This document shows positions 27,981 to 38,516 of a stretch of 64,000 nucleotides of DNA, piece after piece. Within the stretch, counting starts at the first letter, position 1. Each line of letters starts with the position of its first letter. A program made the translations under genes and the position numbers. The notes under the pieces are model-generated. The model had not been told where the DNA came from. It ran no database searches and worked only from the letters and a program-made list of their open reading frames with translations. Source of the DNA: Streptococcus ovis DSM 16829 (GTDB lineage: Bacteria > Bacillota > Bacilli > Lactobacillales > Streptococcaceae); the NCBI RefSeq assembly GCF_000380125.1, contig NZ_KB904563.1, positions 60,323 to 124,322 on the forward strand, written 5' to 3'.

Positions 27981-28309
27981 TGTAGTAGACGGTCTTTCAA
28001 CCGCTTTAGTGCTGTCGTTTTTAGCCAAAAACAGAGGCTGGGGTTCAACCTCTGTGATTGGTTTTTATCGTTACGACATGAGAATGCAAAATCAATACTA
28101 TTTTGCTGACGAGTTAGTAAGACACTTGACAATCATGAATTGCTTGGTAACCTTCACCACTCGCTCCTAATTTCTAAGCTCGTGGGCTAAAATAGTCCAC
28201 TGGACTTACCTCGCTCTTGAATTTCTAGGATCGGGATAAAAAGGTTCCCCGAGCCCACTGCTCGTTTCTTATTTCTAGCTCGCAGGCTAAAACAATCCAC
28301 TGGATTGTT
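27981..28309. repeat. Repeat-filled dnaK-dnaJ gap, AGTCC/GGACT modules
   Basis: No gene is supported. It holds an AGAGG/CCTCT hairpin near 28030-28052, then from about 28155 three repeat units with CTCG, TTTCTAG and CTAAAATAGTCCACTGGACT-type modules. The last ends in the perfect palindrome TAAAACAATCCA/TGGATTGTTTTA (28288-28312), which covers the dnaK stop codon and should terminate dnaK transcripts. Confidence 0.6.
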
Positions 28310-30255
<1,946 letters not shown>

Positions 30256-30284
30256 TTTCCTCTTTAATAATTTTTTCTTTTTAA

Positions 30285-30418
30285 TAGTTTTCTTAGGTGG
30301 TGGGGACGGCAGCGACCTCCAAAGGAGTTCCATGCCTAAATTTTGAACCTAAGGTTTCAAAATTTCCCTGTTAGATAACAATTCTTGTTATCTAACTAGC
30401 ACCACGGCGAAAACTATC
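30285..30418. mobile_element. MITE-like element upstream of dnaK
   Basis: ATAGTTTTC (30285-30293) and GAAAACTAT (30410-30418) are perfect 9-bp terminal inverted repeats of a 134-bp element. Inside are GTGGTGGGGACGGCAG, a TTTTG/CAAAA hairpin, and an extra perfect 12-bp palindrome GTTAGATAACAA/TTGTTATCTAAC (30371-30382, 30386-30397) not found in the dnaJ copy. Non-coding. Confidence 0.65.
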
Positions 30419-30520
30419 GCTTTAGGCAAGCCAAAGGCTTGCATTCTCTATCTATTTTCATAGTTTACCGTCATTTCGGACGTGATTGCTAGAGACAGTT
30501 GGGCAAAGTCAATCTAGGTA

Positions 30521-30561
30521 AAGCCTCGATGATTGTACTGATGGTACATCAAGAGGCTTTA
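30521..30561 (-). terminator. Terminator-like hairpin after grpE
   Basis: AAAGCCTC (30521-30528) and GAGGCTTT (30554-30561) close a long stem with GATG/CATC and GTAC/GTAC arms inside. It lies 28 bases after grpE and could attenuate read-through toward dnaK. Confidence 0.55.
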
Positions 30562-30588
30562 ACGACGAGTGACGCAGGCCAAATGTTT

Positions 30589-31113
30589 CTAGTTGTACAC
30601 CACCACCATAGCCGGTCTTAATAGGCGTTCATGCAACTTATAGCCTTTTTGGAAGACTTGTGCAATGCTGTCTGCTGGGTGTTCGTCATCTGCTGGTAGG
30701 GTTTGAACAGCCATGTGAAGGTTGTGGTCGAATGTTTCCAATGGAACCTCTTCGATTCCTTCTTCCTTGAGAGCTTGAATGAGACTCTCTTGCACCATTT
30801 CAAGACCTTTTTTCACATCGTCAGTCAAGCCTTCAACAGCAAGGGCACGCTCCAAGTTATCCAAACTTGGTAAGATTTTCTTTGCCAAGTCCTGAGAACG
30901 ATACCGTTGTAAGGTTTGGCGTTCTTCGTTAGCACGGCGCTGAATATTTTGCATTTCAGCATGTGCTCGAAGGTATTTATTTTCAAAATCCTCCGCACGT
31001 TCGTTTGCCAATTCTAATTCTGTTTTTTCAGGAGTTTCAGTTGCTTCTTCGACGACTTCTTCCGCCGTTTCCACTTCCTCAACGACCTCTTCGTTTTTTG
31101 TTTCTTCTGACAA
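30589..31113 (-). CDS. grpE: Nucleotide exchange factor GrpE
   Basis: Releases ADP from DnaK. The 174-residue protein has an acidic, disordered N-terminus (Glu/Val-rich, about 1-35), a long coiled coil (about 40-95, [19 protein letters not shown]) and the C-terminal beta domain with [16 protein letters not shown]. It follows hrcA by 25 bases. The gap to dnaK (about 455 bp) is unusually long for an operon. Confidence 0.96.
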   Translation of the reverse strand: MSEETKNEEVVEEVETAEEVVEEATETPEKTELELANERAEDFENKYLRAHAEMQNIQRRANEERQTLQRYRSQDLAKKILPSLDNLERALAVEGLTDDVKKGLEMVQESLIQALKEEGIEEVPLETFDHNLHMAVQTLPADDEHPADSIAQVFQKGYKLHERLLRPAMVVVYN

Positions 31114-31138
31114 GGTTACACCTCTTTCCTTTCATTCA

Positions 31139-32173
31139 TTAATGAACTTCATAGTGGTTACTGTTCAAATAGCGATAATAATCACCCAGTTTCATGACCA
31201 GAACACGACCAATAACATTGATCAAGCTGACACTTCTACGGTAATCCATATCAATGGGACCAATCAAGCTGAGAAGCCCAAAGCCACGATAGGGAATGAG
31301 AAATTTATGGGTCAGCACTGTCACATTAGCGAGGGCAAGTTCTTGGCTATCCGCCACCTGCACACTGGCCATCTCATCTTCCGACAAGGTTCTCCGTAGT
31401 GCCAAAGCAATGTGCTGAGGATTATCCAAAAATTGGTAGGTCCTCAAATCTGCATAGTCTAGGGAATTGACCTTTCCAGCTACAAAAACCGTTTCCTTGA
31501 AAAGTTCTGCAAAAACGTAATCAAACAAATCCAAGACATTGTCTGTCGTTGTAAAATAGCGTTGCACAATTTGCGGAATTTCCGTTCTCAGCTTGTAATG
31601 AATATCCATTACAGAGCGCCCCAACAGTCGATCCTTCACAAGAGCTTTCAGTGTCAGTAAATCACGTGCTAGGAAATTTTTAGGAATAGCAAATTGAACT
31701 GTTACTGGTTTGGATTCATCCAAGGTCAAGACAGCTAATGCATCATGACTAGAAAACTGAACAATGTCAAATCCTGTTAATTTTTGCTGAGCAGGCTCCA
31801 CATCCAGCAAAACCGATGTATAACCTGTCATATCCGATAAAATCTGCCCTGCCTTTTGCAAAATATCTTCCAAGCGGAAGGCTTCAAAATCAAAGGCCTT
31901 GACTACTTGATAAATATCTTGTTCATCAATGTTATCTAGACTCAATGAATGAGTAACAAAATATTTAAAACCGGCTGGGCTAGGCATTCGACCACTAGAC
32001 GTGTGGGCTTTTTCTAGCAGCCCTAACTTTTCCAGTTTTGCCATGTCATTGCGAATGGTGGCACTAGACGAATCAATGACTGCTTGAAGCGCTTTGGAAC
32101 CTACAGGCTCATGAGTCTGCGTGAACAATTCTACAATCAGATTTAAAATCTCATTTTGCCGTTGTGTAATCAC
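31139..32173 (-). CDS. hrcA: Heat-inducible transcription repressor HrcA
   Basis: Represses class I heat-shock genes by binding CIRCE. About 344 residues: N-terminal winged helix ([17 protein letters not shown], then EPVGSKALQ and [13 protein letters not shown]) and a C-terminal effector domain with [12 protein letters not shown] and [19 protein letters not shown] start at the GTG at 32173, with AGAGGTGA upstream, matching the family start; the GTG at 32185 overlaps that ribosome site. Confidence 0.94.
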   Translation of the reverse strand: MITQRQNEILNLIVELFTQTHEPVGSKALQAVIDSSSATIRNDMAKLEKLGLLEKAHTSSGRMPSPAGFKYFVTHSLSLDNIDEQDIYQVVKAFDFEAFRLEDILQKAGQILSDMTGYTSVLLDVEPAQQKLTGFDIVQFSSHDALAVLTLDESKPVTVQFAIPKNFLARDLLTLKALVKDRLLGRSVMDIHYKLRTEIPQIVQRYFTTTDNVLDLFDYVFAELFKETVFVAGKVNSLDYADLRTYQFLDNPQHIALALRRTLSEDEMASVQVADSQELALANVTVLTHKFLIPYRGFGLLSLIGPIDMDYRRSVSLINVIGRVLVMKLGDYYRYLNSNHYEVH

Positions 32174-32198
32174 AAACCCAATCACCTCTCTTTCAATT

Positions 32199-32225
32199 TT
32201 AGCACTCTAACTCATCGAGTGCTAA
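32199..32225. promoter_or_regulatory. CIRCE operator 1
   Basis: TTAGCACTC, nine bases, GAGTGCTAA: a perfect match to the HrcA-binding CIRCE consensus. It lies between the -10 box and hrcA. Confidence 0.98.
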
Positions 32226-32236
32226 CTCATGATTCT

Positions 32237-32264
32237 ATTATACTCCATTGTTCCCCCATGTCAA
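32237..32264 (-). promoter_or_regulatory. Promoter of hrcA-grpE-dnaK-dnaJ
   Basis: On the minus strand TTGACA (32259-32264) and TATAAT (32237-32242) are consensus boxes with a 16-bp spacer. One CIRCE lies on each side, so HrcA could grip the promoter from both ends. Confidence 0.9.
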
Positions 32265-32281
32265 GAGAAAAATCACAAAAA

Positions 32282-32308
32282 TTAGCACTCTTTTGCCAAG
32301 AGTGCTAA
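32282..32308. promoter_or_regulatory. CIRCE operator 2
   Basis: A second perfect TTAGCACTC-N9-GAGTGCTAA, upstream of the -35 box. Two CIRCE copies around one promoter imply tight repression. Confidence 0.97.
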
Positions 32309-32342
32309 AAATCGGTCTGAGGACGGATACTGACTTTGACAG

Positions 32343-32531
32343 CTACTGCCCTTTCTTATCTTTTAAAAGATGGTAGCCCAACACCAGCATCAAGACCACT
32401 TGTACCATTGCCAAGTTATTAATCAACCATTTTAAAATAGAATCGGATTGAAAGTCTACTCTTGGTAGGATATAAAGTCCAAAGAGCATCAGATTCAAAC
32501 CCAGTGACGCCAACACTTTTTCTCTTTTCAT
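32343..32531 (-). CDS. Small membrane protein of the PadR/DUF2812 cassette
   Basis: A 62-residue protein with two membrane helices (LGLNLMLFGLYILP and LAMVQVVLMLVLGYHLL) and a Lys-rich C-terminus. Its ATG overlaps the stop of the DUF2812 gene (ATGA at 32528-32531), so it is translationally coupled. I do not recognise a family. A longer frame to 32585 lies inside the upstream gene. Confidence 0.6.
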   Translation of the reverse strand: MKREKVLASLGLNLMLFGLYILPRVDFQSDSILKWLINNLAMVQVVLMLVLGYHLLKDKKGQ

Positions 32532-33067
32532 CTTCCGTACTCCTTTTTCAACCGATAAAACTGCCAAAATACATAACTGAACCAAGCTAGCAACAATGCT
32601 CCTTCAAACAACCAAGAACCAAGCGATTTTTGACTGTTTAATAGAAAATTTGGGATAGACGTCATCACAGGAACAGCAAAAACTAAGCATCGTTTCCAGA
32701 CAATTTTCTTTTGATAACCATAGACTGTGTCGCGATCACTATATAATTCTAACTCCGCTCCCTTTGTTTCATCCGTAACAGGTTTTCTGAAAATCACATA
32801 CGGCGCCACTCCACAAACCATTTCCCAACCAGCATCTTGAAAATACTGTAAGTAGATATGGTCATACTCTGGAAAGAAGCCCGCTTCAGAATGACTCGGC
32901 TGGTAAACATCAATACGATAAACAACACGAGCAGGTTGACATTCTTTAAATGTTACATTCCCTGTAAAAGGACTGATTTCTTTTAAGGCATATCCTTGAC
33001 GGTGTTGCTCTTCAAGATAAGTCAGGATACTCTCTGGGTATAAGGCATTAAACATCTTTTCTTTCAT
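32528..33067 (-). CDS. DUF2812 domain protein 1
   Basis: A 179-residue protein: soluble DUF2812 domain (about 1-115, with YLEEQHRQGYALKEIS, VYRIDVY and YFQDAGWEMVCG) and two C-terminal membrane helices (about 125-165). DUF2812 proteins typically follow a PadR regulator, as here. Function unknown. It is a paralogue of the next gene upstream. Confidence 0.8.
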   Translation of the reverse strand: MKEKMFNALYPESILTYLEEQHRQGYALKEISPFTGNVTFKECQPARVVYRIDVYQPSHSEAGFFPEYDHIYLQYFQDAGWEMVCGVAPYVIFRKPVTDETKGAELELYSDRDTVYGYQKKIVWKRCLVFAVPVMTSIPNFLLNSQKSLGSWLFEGALLLAWFSYVFWQFYRLKKEYGR

Positions 33068-33117
33068 AAATGATACCTCGACTATTCTGATACATTTATA
33101 GGTAATCTAATTCCAAC

Positions 33118-33621
33118 TTACTTTAATTGTTTGCGCAATTGGTAGAAGCGATAAGCTAAGTAGAGAAGGAGCGGTAGATAAATCAGGCTAACCCCAATTC
33201 GGAAGGTTGTGTTTTCATCTTGAAGGACAATCAAGTAAAGATATAAAAACATGCTAAACAAGAACCGTCGTTTAAAAATTCGTCCAATCATTTCTAACTT
33301 GCTAGCGTTATCGCTGAAAATCTCGACATCTTCGCCATCCACAGCATTCTTACGAAACAGTCGAAAACTACGACACGTATTTACAAGTTCCCAATCATAA
33401 TCTTGATAAAACTGCACATAAGAGACACTTTCTTCCTTTTTCATAGGCTTGAAGTCAATCTTATAAACCACATCGGCTGGGTCACATGCTTCAAAATGGT
33501 AAAATACTCCCCACTTTACTTCAGTCAACTTCCAGCCTTTTTTGTGCATATCTGCTAAATATGCTTCTATCTTTTCAAAATCCGTGATAAGAAATAATTT
33601 AAATACAACTTTAGTTTTCAT
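33118..33621 (-). CDS. DUF2812 domain protein 2
   Basis: A 167-residue paralogue of the neighbouring protein, with YLADMHKKGWKLTEV, VVYKIDF, FYQDYDWELVNT and two C-terminal membrane helices. I start at MKTKVVF (33621), which overlaps the end of the PadR gene by 11 bases and so couples their translation. The duplicate arose within this lineage or an ancestor. Role unknown. Confidence 0.8.
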   Translation of the reverse strand: MKTKVVFKLFLITDFEKIEAYLADMHKKGWKLTEVKWGVFYHFEACDPADVVYKIDFKPMKKEESVSYVQFYQDYDWELVNTCRSFRLFRKNAVDGEDVEIFSDNASKLEMIGRIFKRRFLFSMFLYLYLIVLQDENTTFRIGVSLIYLPLLLYLAYRFYQLRKQLK

Positions 33622-33934
33622 ACTTTTCTCCCTTACTATTTTTATACAACCGCTCAATCCTAGCGAGTTCGATCCCTAAGACTTCTTTGCCTAAGCCTGT
33701 GATGCGATAGAGCTTTCGCTTCTCTACTTCTCTTACAAAGGCAATCAAGCCATCCTTCTCCATCTTAGACAGCGTACCGTACATAGTCCCTGGACTAATA
33801 ACGACCTGCCCTGCTGTCATTTCCTTGGTTCGCTGGGTAATCTCGTAACCATGACATTCTTCCTGCAAAGCAAAGAGAATATAGAAAGCCGATTCTGTCA
33901 TCGGCAGATAGATGCGTTTAATTTTATCCTCCAT
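33611..33934 (-). CDS. PadR-family transcriptional regulator
   Basis: A 107-residue winged-helix repressor: LPMTESAFYILFALQEECHG, GYEITQRTKEMTAG, SPGTMYGTLSKMEKDGLI and KLYRITGLGKEVL are typical of PadR. I start at MEDKIKRIYLP (33934), with AGGAGGGTAC upstream. It heads an operon with two DUF2812 genes and a small membrane protein. Operator-like palindromes overlap its promoter, so it probably represses itself and the cassette. Confidence 0.88.
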   Translation of the reverse strand: MEDKIKRIYLPMTESAFYILFALQEECHGYEITQRTKEMTAGQVVISPGTMYGTLSKMEKDGLIAFVREVEKRKLYRITGLGKEVLGIELARIERLYKNSKGEKYEN

Positions 33935-33965
33935 ATTATGTACCCTCCTGTATTGCAATTTGATA

Positions 33966-34014
33966 TATCGACCTTCGATACATCGAGTATATCGCACTGC
34001 GATATATTTGTCAA
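33966..34014 (-). promoter_or_regulatory. Promoter and operators of the PadR cassette
   Basis: TTGACA (34009-34014) and TATACT (33986-33991) have a 17-bp spacer on the minus strand. TATATCGC/GCGATATA (33988-33995, 33999-34006) lies across the spacer and -10, and TATCGA/TCGATA (33966-33971, 33975-33980) lies just downstream. ATATC/GATAT-type dyads are typical PadR operators. An excellent candidate for autorepression. Confidence 0.8.
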
Positions 34015-34041
34015 TCCTCTTTAAAAAAATTTTTTTACCAC

Positions 34042-34072
34042 TTGACCCTCACCTAACGTTATCCTTTATAAT
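34042..34072 (+). promoter_or_regulatory. Promoter with 19-bp spacer (MerR type)
   Basis: TTGACC (34042-34047) and TATAAT (34067-34072) are separated by 19 bases, the over-long spacer that MerR-family activators untwist. TAACGTTA (34054-34061) is a palindrome within it. It drives the MerR-family gene itself. Confidence 0.75.
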
Positions 34073-34092
34073 AAACTTGTCAGGAGGAAAAT

Positions 34093-34827
34093 ATGTATTT
34101 CGTTAAAGAAGTTGCGCAACTTTCAGGTGTATCTGTGCGTACCCTGCACCACTATGATCGCATTGGCCTGCTCTGTCCGCAAAAAGCAGAAAACGGCTAT
34201 CGCTACTATACAGAGGAAAATCTGACACAATTACAGCAGATTCTCTTCTATAAATATCTGGGATTCCCACTCAAGAACATCAAGGAACTTTTGGAAAACG
34301 AGACAGACAGCCTCGTTCAACTTGAAGAGCAGCTCCGCTTATTAACAGCTGAACAAGAGCGACTAAACACTCTCATTGACACCCTAACAAAAACCATTCA
34401 AGCAAAGAAAGGAATGATTCAAATGACAGCAAAAGCAAAATTTGCAGGATTTACCTATCAAGATAGCCTCGCCTATCAAGACGAAGCAAAACAAAAATAT
34501 GGAAAAGAGGTCATTGACCAGTCACTCGCCAAACAAAAAGGACATGAGAACGAAGTCACAGAAGGCTTCAACTCTATTTTCCGACAATTTGCAGACAACC
34601 TACTCTCTGGACTGACAGTTGAAGAAAAAGAGAATCAGAATCTAGCCAAACAACTCTTAGCGCATATTCGTTCCTATGCTTTTGACTGCTCGCTGGAAGT
34701 CTTTGGCTATATCGGAAAAGGTTACGTTGAAAACCCAGACTTTAAACACAATATCGACAAATTTGGCGAAGGCGTCGCCCAGTATATCTGCGATACCATT
34801 CAAACCTATGTCCGGCAACAAAGTTAG
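34093..34827 (+). CDS. MerR-family regulator with TipAS domain (TipA/Mta-like)
   Basis: A 244-residue activator. The N-terminal MerR domain reads KEVAQLSGVSVRTLHHYDRI and ENGYRYYTEENL, a coiled coil follows (about 75-110), and the C-terminal TipAS-like domain (about 125-240) has the GFNSIF and YVENPDFKHNIDKFGEGVA elements. TipAS domains bind bulky antibiotics or hydrophobic ligands. AGGAGG precedes the ATG. It is divergent from the PadR cassette and may control its own promoter. Confidence 0.85.
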   Translation: MYFVKEVAQLSGVSVRTLHHYDRIGLLCPQKAENGYRYYTEENLTQLQQILFYKYLGFPLKNIKELLENETDSLVQLEEQLRLLTAEQERLNTLIDTLTKTIQAKKGMIQMTAKAKFAGFTYQDSLAYQDEAKQKYGKEVIDQSLAKQKGHENEVTEGFNSIFRQFADNLLSGLTVEEKENQNLAKQLLAHIRSYAFDCSLEVFGYIGKGYVENPDFKHNIDKFGEGVAQYICDTIQTYVRQQS

Positions 34828-34842
34828 ATTCACAAGAAGCAT

Positions 34843-34876
34843 AAAAAATAGAGATCCGTATGAATCTCTATTTTTT
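34843..34876. terminator. Bidirectional terminator between MerR-family and phosphatase genes
   Basis: AAAAAATAGAGAT (34843-34855) and ATCTCTATTTTTT (34864-34876) form a perfect 13-bp stem that ends both convergent genes. Confidence 0.9.
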
Positions 34877-34907
34877 ATAGTTTGAAACGAATATTCAGTA
34901 CCGTTTC

Positions 34908-35603
34908 CTATTTTCCTTGCGCAATGAGTTCTGCACCACGATGGCGATAGGACATATCACCTACTGATTCAATGGTGAGTTTCCCATCTTTATAGTTTAA
35001 GACAGTAATACTACCGTTATCTAATGCAAGATTGGTTGGTCGTTCTGGCTCTAACAAGTCTACTAAAGTCGCAATGGTCATACCATGGCTCACTACGAGA
35101 GCATTGCCCCCTCCCAATTTTTCAACTTCTTGAGCAATTGATTCGAAACCAGATAAAATCCGGCCACTCAATTCTTCCCAAGTTTCTGACCATTTGGCAG
35201 AATCCGCTTGATAAATACCATTTGCAATCTCTTCAAAAGTCATATCATCCGCTTCAACAATACCATTAATCCGTGGCAAAACACCACTGAATAATTCGAC
35301 ATCGTACATCCCTTCAAAGCTACCAAAACACCATTCGCGGATTCGCTTGTCTTGATAATAAGGAATCTTCCCTAAAATTCCTAGCTCACGCTGAGCAATC
35401 GTAATGGTCTGTACAGTTCGACCCAAATCACTAGATACTGCTAATTTAAAATCAAGTCCTGCATCTTTCAAGCCCAGACCTAACTCACGAATCCCTTCTT
35501 CTCCAATCTTGGTGAGAGGGGTATCACACCATCCTTGGATTCGACCAATGGTATTAAACATGGTTTTTCCATGACGCGAGATATATAGTCTTGTTTCTGT
35601 CAT
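34908..35603 (-). CDS. Histidine phosphatase family protein (phosphoglycerate mutase-like)
   Basis: About 231 residues. The phosphohistidine motif RHGKTMFN (about 9-16), IQGWCDTPLT, and the second catalytic His in VVSHGMTIA (about 178) define the histidine phosphatase superfamily. It may be a GpmB/PhoE-type phosphatase rather than glycolytic mutase. I start at MTETRLYISRHG (35603) behind GAGGAGGAAA. Probably monocistronic; substrate unknown. Confidence 0.83.
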   Translation of the reverse strand: MTETRLYISRHGKTMFNTIGRIQGWCDTPLTKIGEEGIRELGLGLKDAGLDFKLAVSSDLGRTVQTITIAQRELGILGKIPYYQDKRIREWCFGSFEGMYDVELFSGVLPRINGIVEADDMTFEEIANGIYQADSAKWSETWEELSGRILSGFESIAQEVEKLGGGNALVVSHGMTIATLVDLLEPERPTNLALDNGSITVLNYKDGKLTIESVGDMSYRHRGAELIAQGK

Positions 35604-35647
35604 AACTTTCCTCCTCGTATGTATTTCTATTATATCACGAAACAAAG

Positions 35648-35674
35648 AAAACGTTCGCACTTGTCGAACGTTTT
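35648..35674 (-). terminator. Hairpin terminator after the UPF0210 gene
   Basis: AAAACGTTCG and CGAACGTTTT pair around seven bases just beyond the UPF0210 stop on the minus strand, with flanking A and T runs. Confidence 0.8.
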
Positions 35675-35684
35675 TCCGCATTTT

Positions 35685-37022
35685 TTAATTCTTAAAACTA
35701 TGAATCGGAGCTGGAATTTGTCCGCCTCTATTGATGAAGTCTGCTGATGAGTTCTGATTGACCTTCATAACTGGTGCAGTTCCTAAGAGGCCACCAAACT
35801 CAATCATGTCCCCTTCTTTGCCTTTTGGAATAATCCGAACCGCTGTTGTCTTCTGATTGATGACACCGATAGCTGCTTCGTCCGCAATCATAGCCGCAAT
35901 GGTTTCAGAAGGCGTGTCTCCTGGAATCGCAATCATATCCAGACCAACCGAACAGATGGCTGTCATAGCTTCCAGTTTTTCCAAGTTAAGAGAGCCACTC
36001 TGCACCGCTGCAATCATTCCCTCGTCTTCTGATACAGGAATGAAGGCACCTGACAAGCCACCCACTTGGTTGCAGGCCATAACACCACCTTTTTTGACAG
36101 CATCATTTAGAAGCGCAAGCGCAGCTGTTGTCCCATGTGTTCCAACTGTTTCTAAGCCCATCTCTTCAAGTACACGCGCTACCGAGTCGCCAACAGCAGG
36201 TGTTGGTGCAAGAGATAAATCGACAATCCCGAATTTGACACCGAGGCGCTCACTAGCCATTTGACCGACTAATTGACCAATACGGGTAATCTTGAAAGCT
36301 GTCTTCTTAACCGTCTCAGCCACCACATCAAAGCTCTCACCACGGACTTTTTCAAGAGCACGCTTGACCACACCTGGACCAGATACCCCAACATTGATCA
36401 CTACATCAGCTTCGCCGACCCCATGAAAAGCACCTGCCATAAAAGGATTGTCCTCAACCGCATTAGCAAACACCACCAATTTTGCAGCCCCCATATCAGA
36501 AGCCTGAGCGGTTTCCTTAATGATACGTCCCATATCACGCACAGCGGTCATGTTGATACCCGACTTGGTCGACCCAATATTAACTGAAGCACAGACCTTG
36601 TCTGTCTGAGCCAAAGCTTGAGGAATCGAGTTGATGAGAATCTCATCCCCTTTTTGGTAACCTTTTTGTACCAAGGCGGAAAAGCCACCGATAAAATCAA
36701 CTCCAATCGTTTTAGCCGCACGATCGAGGGCATGTGCCAATGGCAGATAATCTGTCGCATTCGTTGCCGCACCAATCAAGGCAATCGGTGTCACACTGAC
36801 ACGTTTATTGACAATGGGAATCCCAAGCTCTGCTGCAATCTCATCACCAACCGCTACTAGGTGCGCTGCCTTAGTTGTAATTTTGTCATAAATTTTCTGC
36901 GCAGCTTTTTCAATATCTGAATCCATACAGTCTAAAAGGGAAATCCCCATGGTAATGGTCCGAATATCAAAGTGCTGTTCTTCAATCATAGCAATCGTTT
37001 CAGTAACTTGTCTAATATCCAT
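35685..37022 (-). CDS. UPF0210/DUF711 (PFL family) protein
   Basis: A 445-residue protein of the conserved UPF0210 family, which resembles glycyl-radical-like folds but lacks the Gly radical site. Visible are [26 protein letters not shown] and [20 protein letters not shown]. It forms a two-gene operon with an ACT-domain protein, a pairing conserved in Firmicutes. Function is not established; amino-acid sensing is suggested by the ACT partner. Confidence 0.85.
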   Translation of the reverse strand: MDIRQVTETIAMIEEQHFDIRTITMGISLLDCMDSDIEKAAQKIYDKITTKAAHLVAVGDEIAAELGIPIVNKRVSVTPIALIGAATNATDYLPLAHALDRAAKTIGVDFIGGFSALVQKGYQKGDEILINSIPQALAQTDKVCASVNIGSTKSGINMTAVRDMGRIIKETAQASDMGAAKLVVFANAVEDNPFMAGAFHGVGEADVVINVGVSGPGVVKRALEKVRGESFDVVAETVKKTAFKITRIGQLVGQMASERLGVKFGIVDLSLAPTPAVGDSVARVLEEMGLETVGTHGTTAALALLNDAVKKGGVMACNQVGGLSGAFIPVSEDEGMIAAVQSGSLNLEKLEAMTAICSVGLDMIAIPGDTPSETIAAMIADEAAIGVINQKTTAVRIIPKGKEGDMIEFGGLLGTAPVMKVNQNSSADFINRGGQIPAPIHSFKN

Positions 37023-37033
37023 CCCGATTCTCC

Positions 37034-37300
37034 TTACAAATTGTGCATGGCATCAAAAATAGCTGCGCTCTGGATATTGATTTTCACATTCAAAGTCTTG
37101 CCAAATGCTTCCAAGTCTGAACGGAGTAAGGTGAAATCTTTCGAATCACCACTCGATACAAGTGCCATCATGGTAAAATATTCATCCAAAACAGTTTGCG
37201 AAATGTCATCAATATTTAAATCTAACTCCGCCAGTTTCCCTGCAACACCAGCTACAATCCCCTTGCTATCTTTTCCAACGACTGTTACAATTGCTTTCAT
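37034..37300 (-). CDS. ACT-domain protein (UPF0237)
   Basis: An 88-residue single ACT domain, starting [20 protein letters not shown] and ending [11 protein letters not shown] domains bind amino acids, and this small type resembles GcvR-like regulators. I start at 37300, where a GGAG lies upstream. It is 11 bases from the UPF0210 gene, so they should be co-expressed. Confidence 0.85.
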   Translation of the reverse strand: MKAIVTVVGKDSKGIVAGVAGKLAELDLNIDDISQTVLDEYFTMMALVSSGDSKDFTLLRSDLEAFGKTLNVKINIQSAAIFDAMHNL

Positions 37301-37366
37301 CTCATTGCTCCTTTTGTTTTTCTTTATTCTAACACAATGCATCGTGAAATGAAATATTTCACAGAC

Positions 37367-37391
37367 AAAAAAGCCTTTAAAAGGCTTTTTT
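37367..37391. terminator. Terminator after fni
   Basis: AAAAAAGCCTTT and AAGGCTTTTTT pair around a small loop between fni and the ACT gene. It can serve the mevalonate operon reading leftward. Confidence 0.75.
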
Positions 37392-37421
37392 ACTCGTTTT
37401 TTCCGAACATTTTATCCAACT

Positions 37422-38507
37422 CTATCCCTTAGAACGATTAGCATAGTGTTGCCAGTCAATTCCACGAGCCTGGCACCAGTTTTGCACAGCTGGCGAAAGA
37501 ACCAAGTCCTTCTGTCGCAATTCAGACACTGAACGAGCACCCAACATCGCCATCAACATCTGGATTTGTTCTTCTATGATGCGGATTTCAAGCAGGGCAT
37601 TCTCCAAATTTGAATCTTGTTGTACCAGCTGTAAAATACGATTTGACATCCCAACAGCATTGGCGCCCAAGGCTAACGATTTGACAATATCCAGTGGATT
37701 TTTAATCCCACCAGAAGCAAGAATTTCAGGACGTTCTGCTTCAGCAATTGACATAGCTTCCACTAAGGATATGACAGTCGACTGTCCCCAACCATGTAAG
37801 TAACTGTAATGGTCTAAGGAACGACGAGCGTCTTCAATTTTTGCAAAATCCGTGCCCCCAGTCCCAGATACATCAATCGTTTGAACACCGACAGAGGCAA
37901 GTTGGCGGACGGTTTCACGACTCATGCCAAAGCCAACCTCTTTAACAATCACAGGAACTCCTACCTCTTGCACGATTTTTTCAATATTGGCCAGCCACAT
38001 ACTGAAATCCCGATCACCTTCAGGCATGACAATTTCCTGAGGAGCATTGACATGAATCTGAAGAGCGTTGGCCTCGAGTAAATCTACTGCACGCTTAGCA
38101 TTTTCCACATCATGGTGCGCTCCCAAATTGGCAAAGACAATCCCTTTCGGATTTTCTTCTCGTATGACTGAAAAGGTTTTGGCAACTTCTGGATCCTTAA
38201 TGGCTGCACTAACAGAACCAGAAGCCACTGGAACCTTGGTGATTAATCCAAGAATCCCTAAATTTCGATTAATTCGTCCTGTCTTTTCAGTACCACCTGT
38301 CATGGCATTAATGAAGAAAGGCATCTTGGTTTTAATTCCAGCGATAGTAGAGGAGGTATCTACATCATCTACCTTTAGTTGTGGTAAAGATTGATGGACG
38401 AGGCGGGTTTCCTCAAAATCGCGTGCTGATTCCTTTTGAAACTGCTGGCGCGCCAATAATACGTGCTGATCCTTGCGATTTAATCCAAAGTAACTATAAT
38501 CAAACAT
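37422..38507 (-). CDS. fni: Isopentenyl-diphosphate isomerase, type 2
   Basis: FMN-dependent enzyme that interconverts IPP and DMAPP. The 361-residue protein has INAMTGGTEKTGRINRNLG, VSGTGGTDFAKIE and ILASGGIKNPLDIVKSLALG, which are flavin-site motifs of the type 2 family. It is the last gene of mvaK1-mvaD-mvaK2-fni, 9 bases from mvaK2, completing the IPP route from mevalonate. HMG-CoA synthase and reductase are not in the window. Confidence 0.94.
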   Translation of the reverse strand: MFDYSYFGLNRKDQHVLLARQQFQKESARDFEETRLVHQSLPQLKVDDVDTSSTIAGIKTKMPFFINAMTGGTEKTGRINRNLGILGLITKVPVASGSVSAAIKDPEVAKTFSVIREENPKGIVFANLGAHHDVENAKRAVDLLEANALQIHVNAPQEIVMPEGDRDFSMWLANIEKIVQEVGVPVIVKEVGFGMSRETVRQLASVGVQTIDVSGTGGTDFAKIEDARRSLDHYSYLHGWGQSTVISLVEAMSIAEAERPEILASGGIKNPLDIVKSLALGANAVGMSNRILQLVQQDSNLENALLEIRIIEEQIQMLMAMLGARSVSELRQKDLVLSPAVQNWCQARGIDWQHYANRSKG

Positions 38508-38516
38508 TGTTTCTCC

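Noticed and set aside
27967-28170. A 67-codon plus-strand frame in the dnaJ-dnaK gap
   Set aside because: It overlaps the inverted-repeat element and a hairpin, lacks a ribosome site and looks non-coding.
32343-34827. Bacteriocin immunity or lantibiotic cluster
   Set aside because: Small membrane proteins near a PadR gene raised the idea, but no precursor peptide, ABC exporter or modifying enzyme is nearby.
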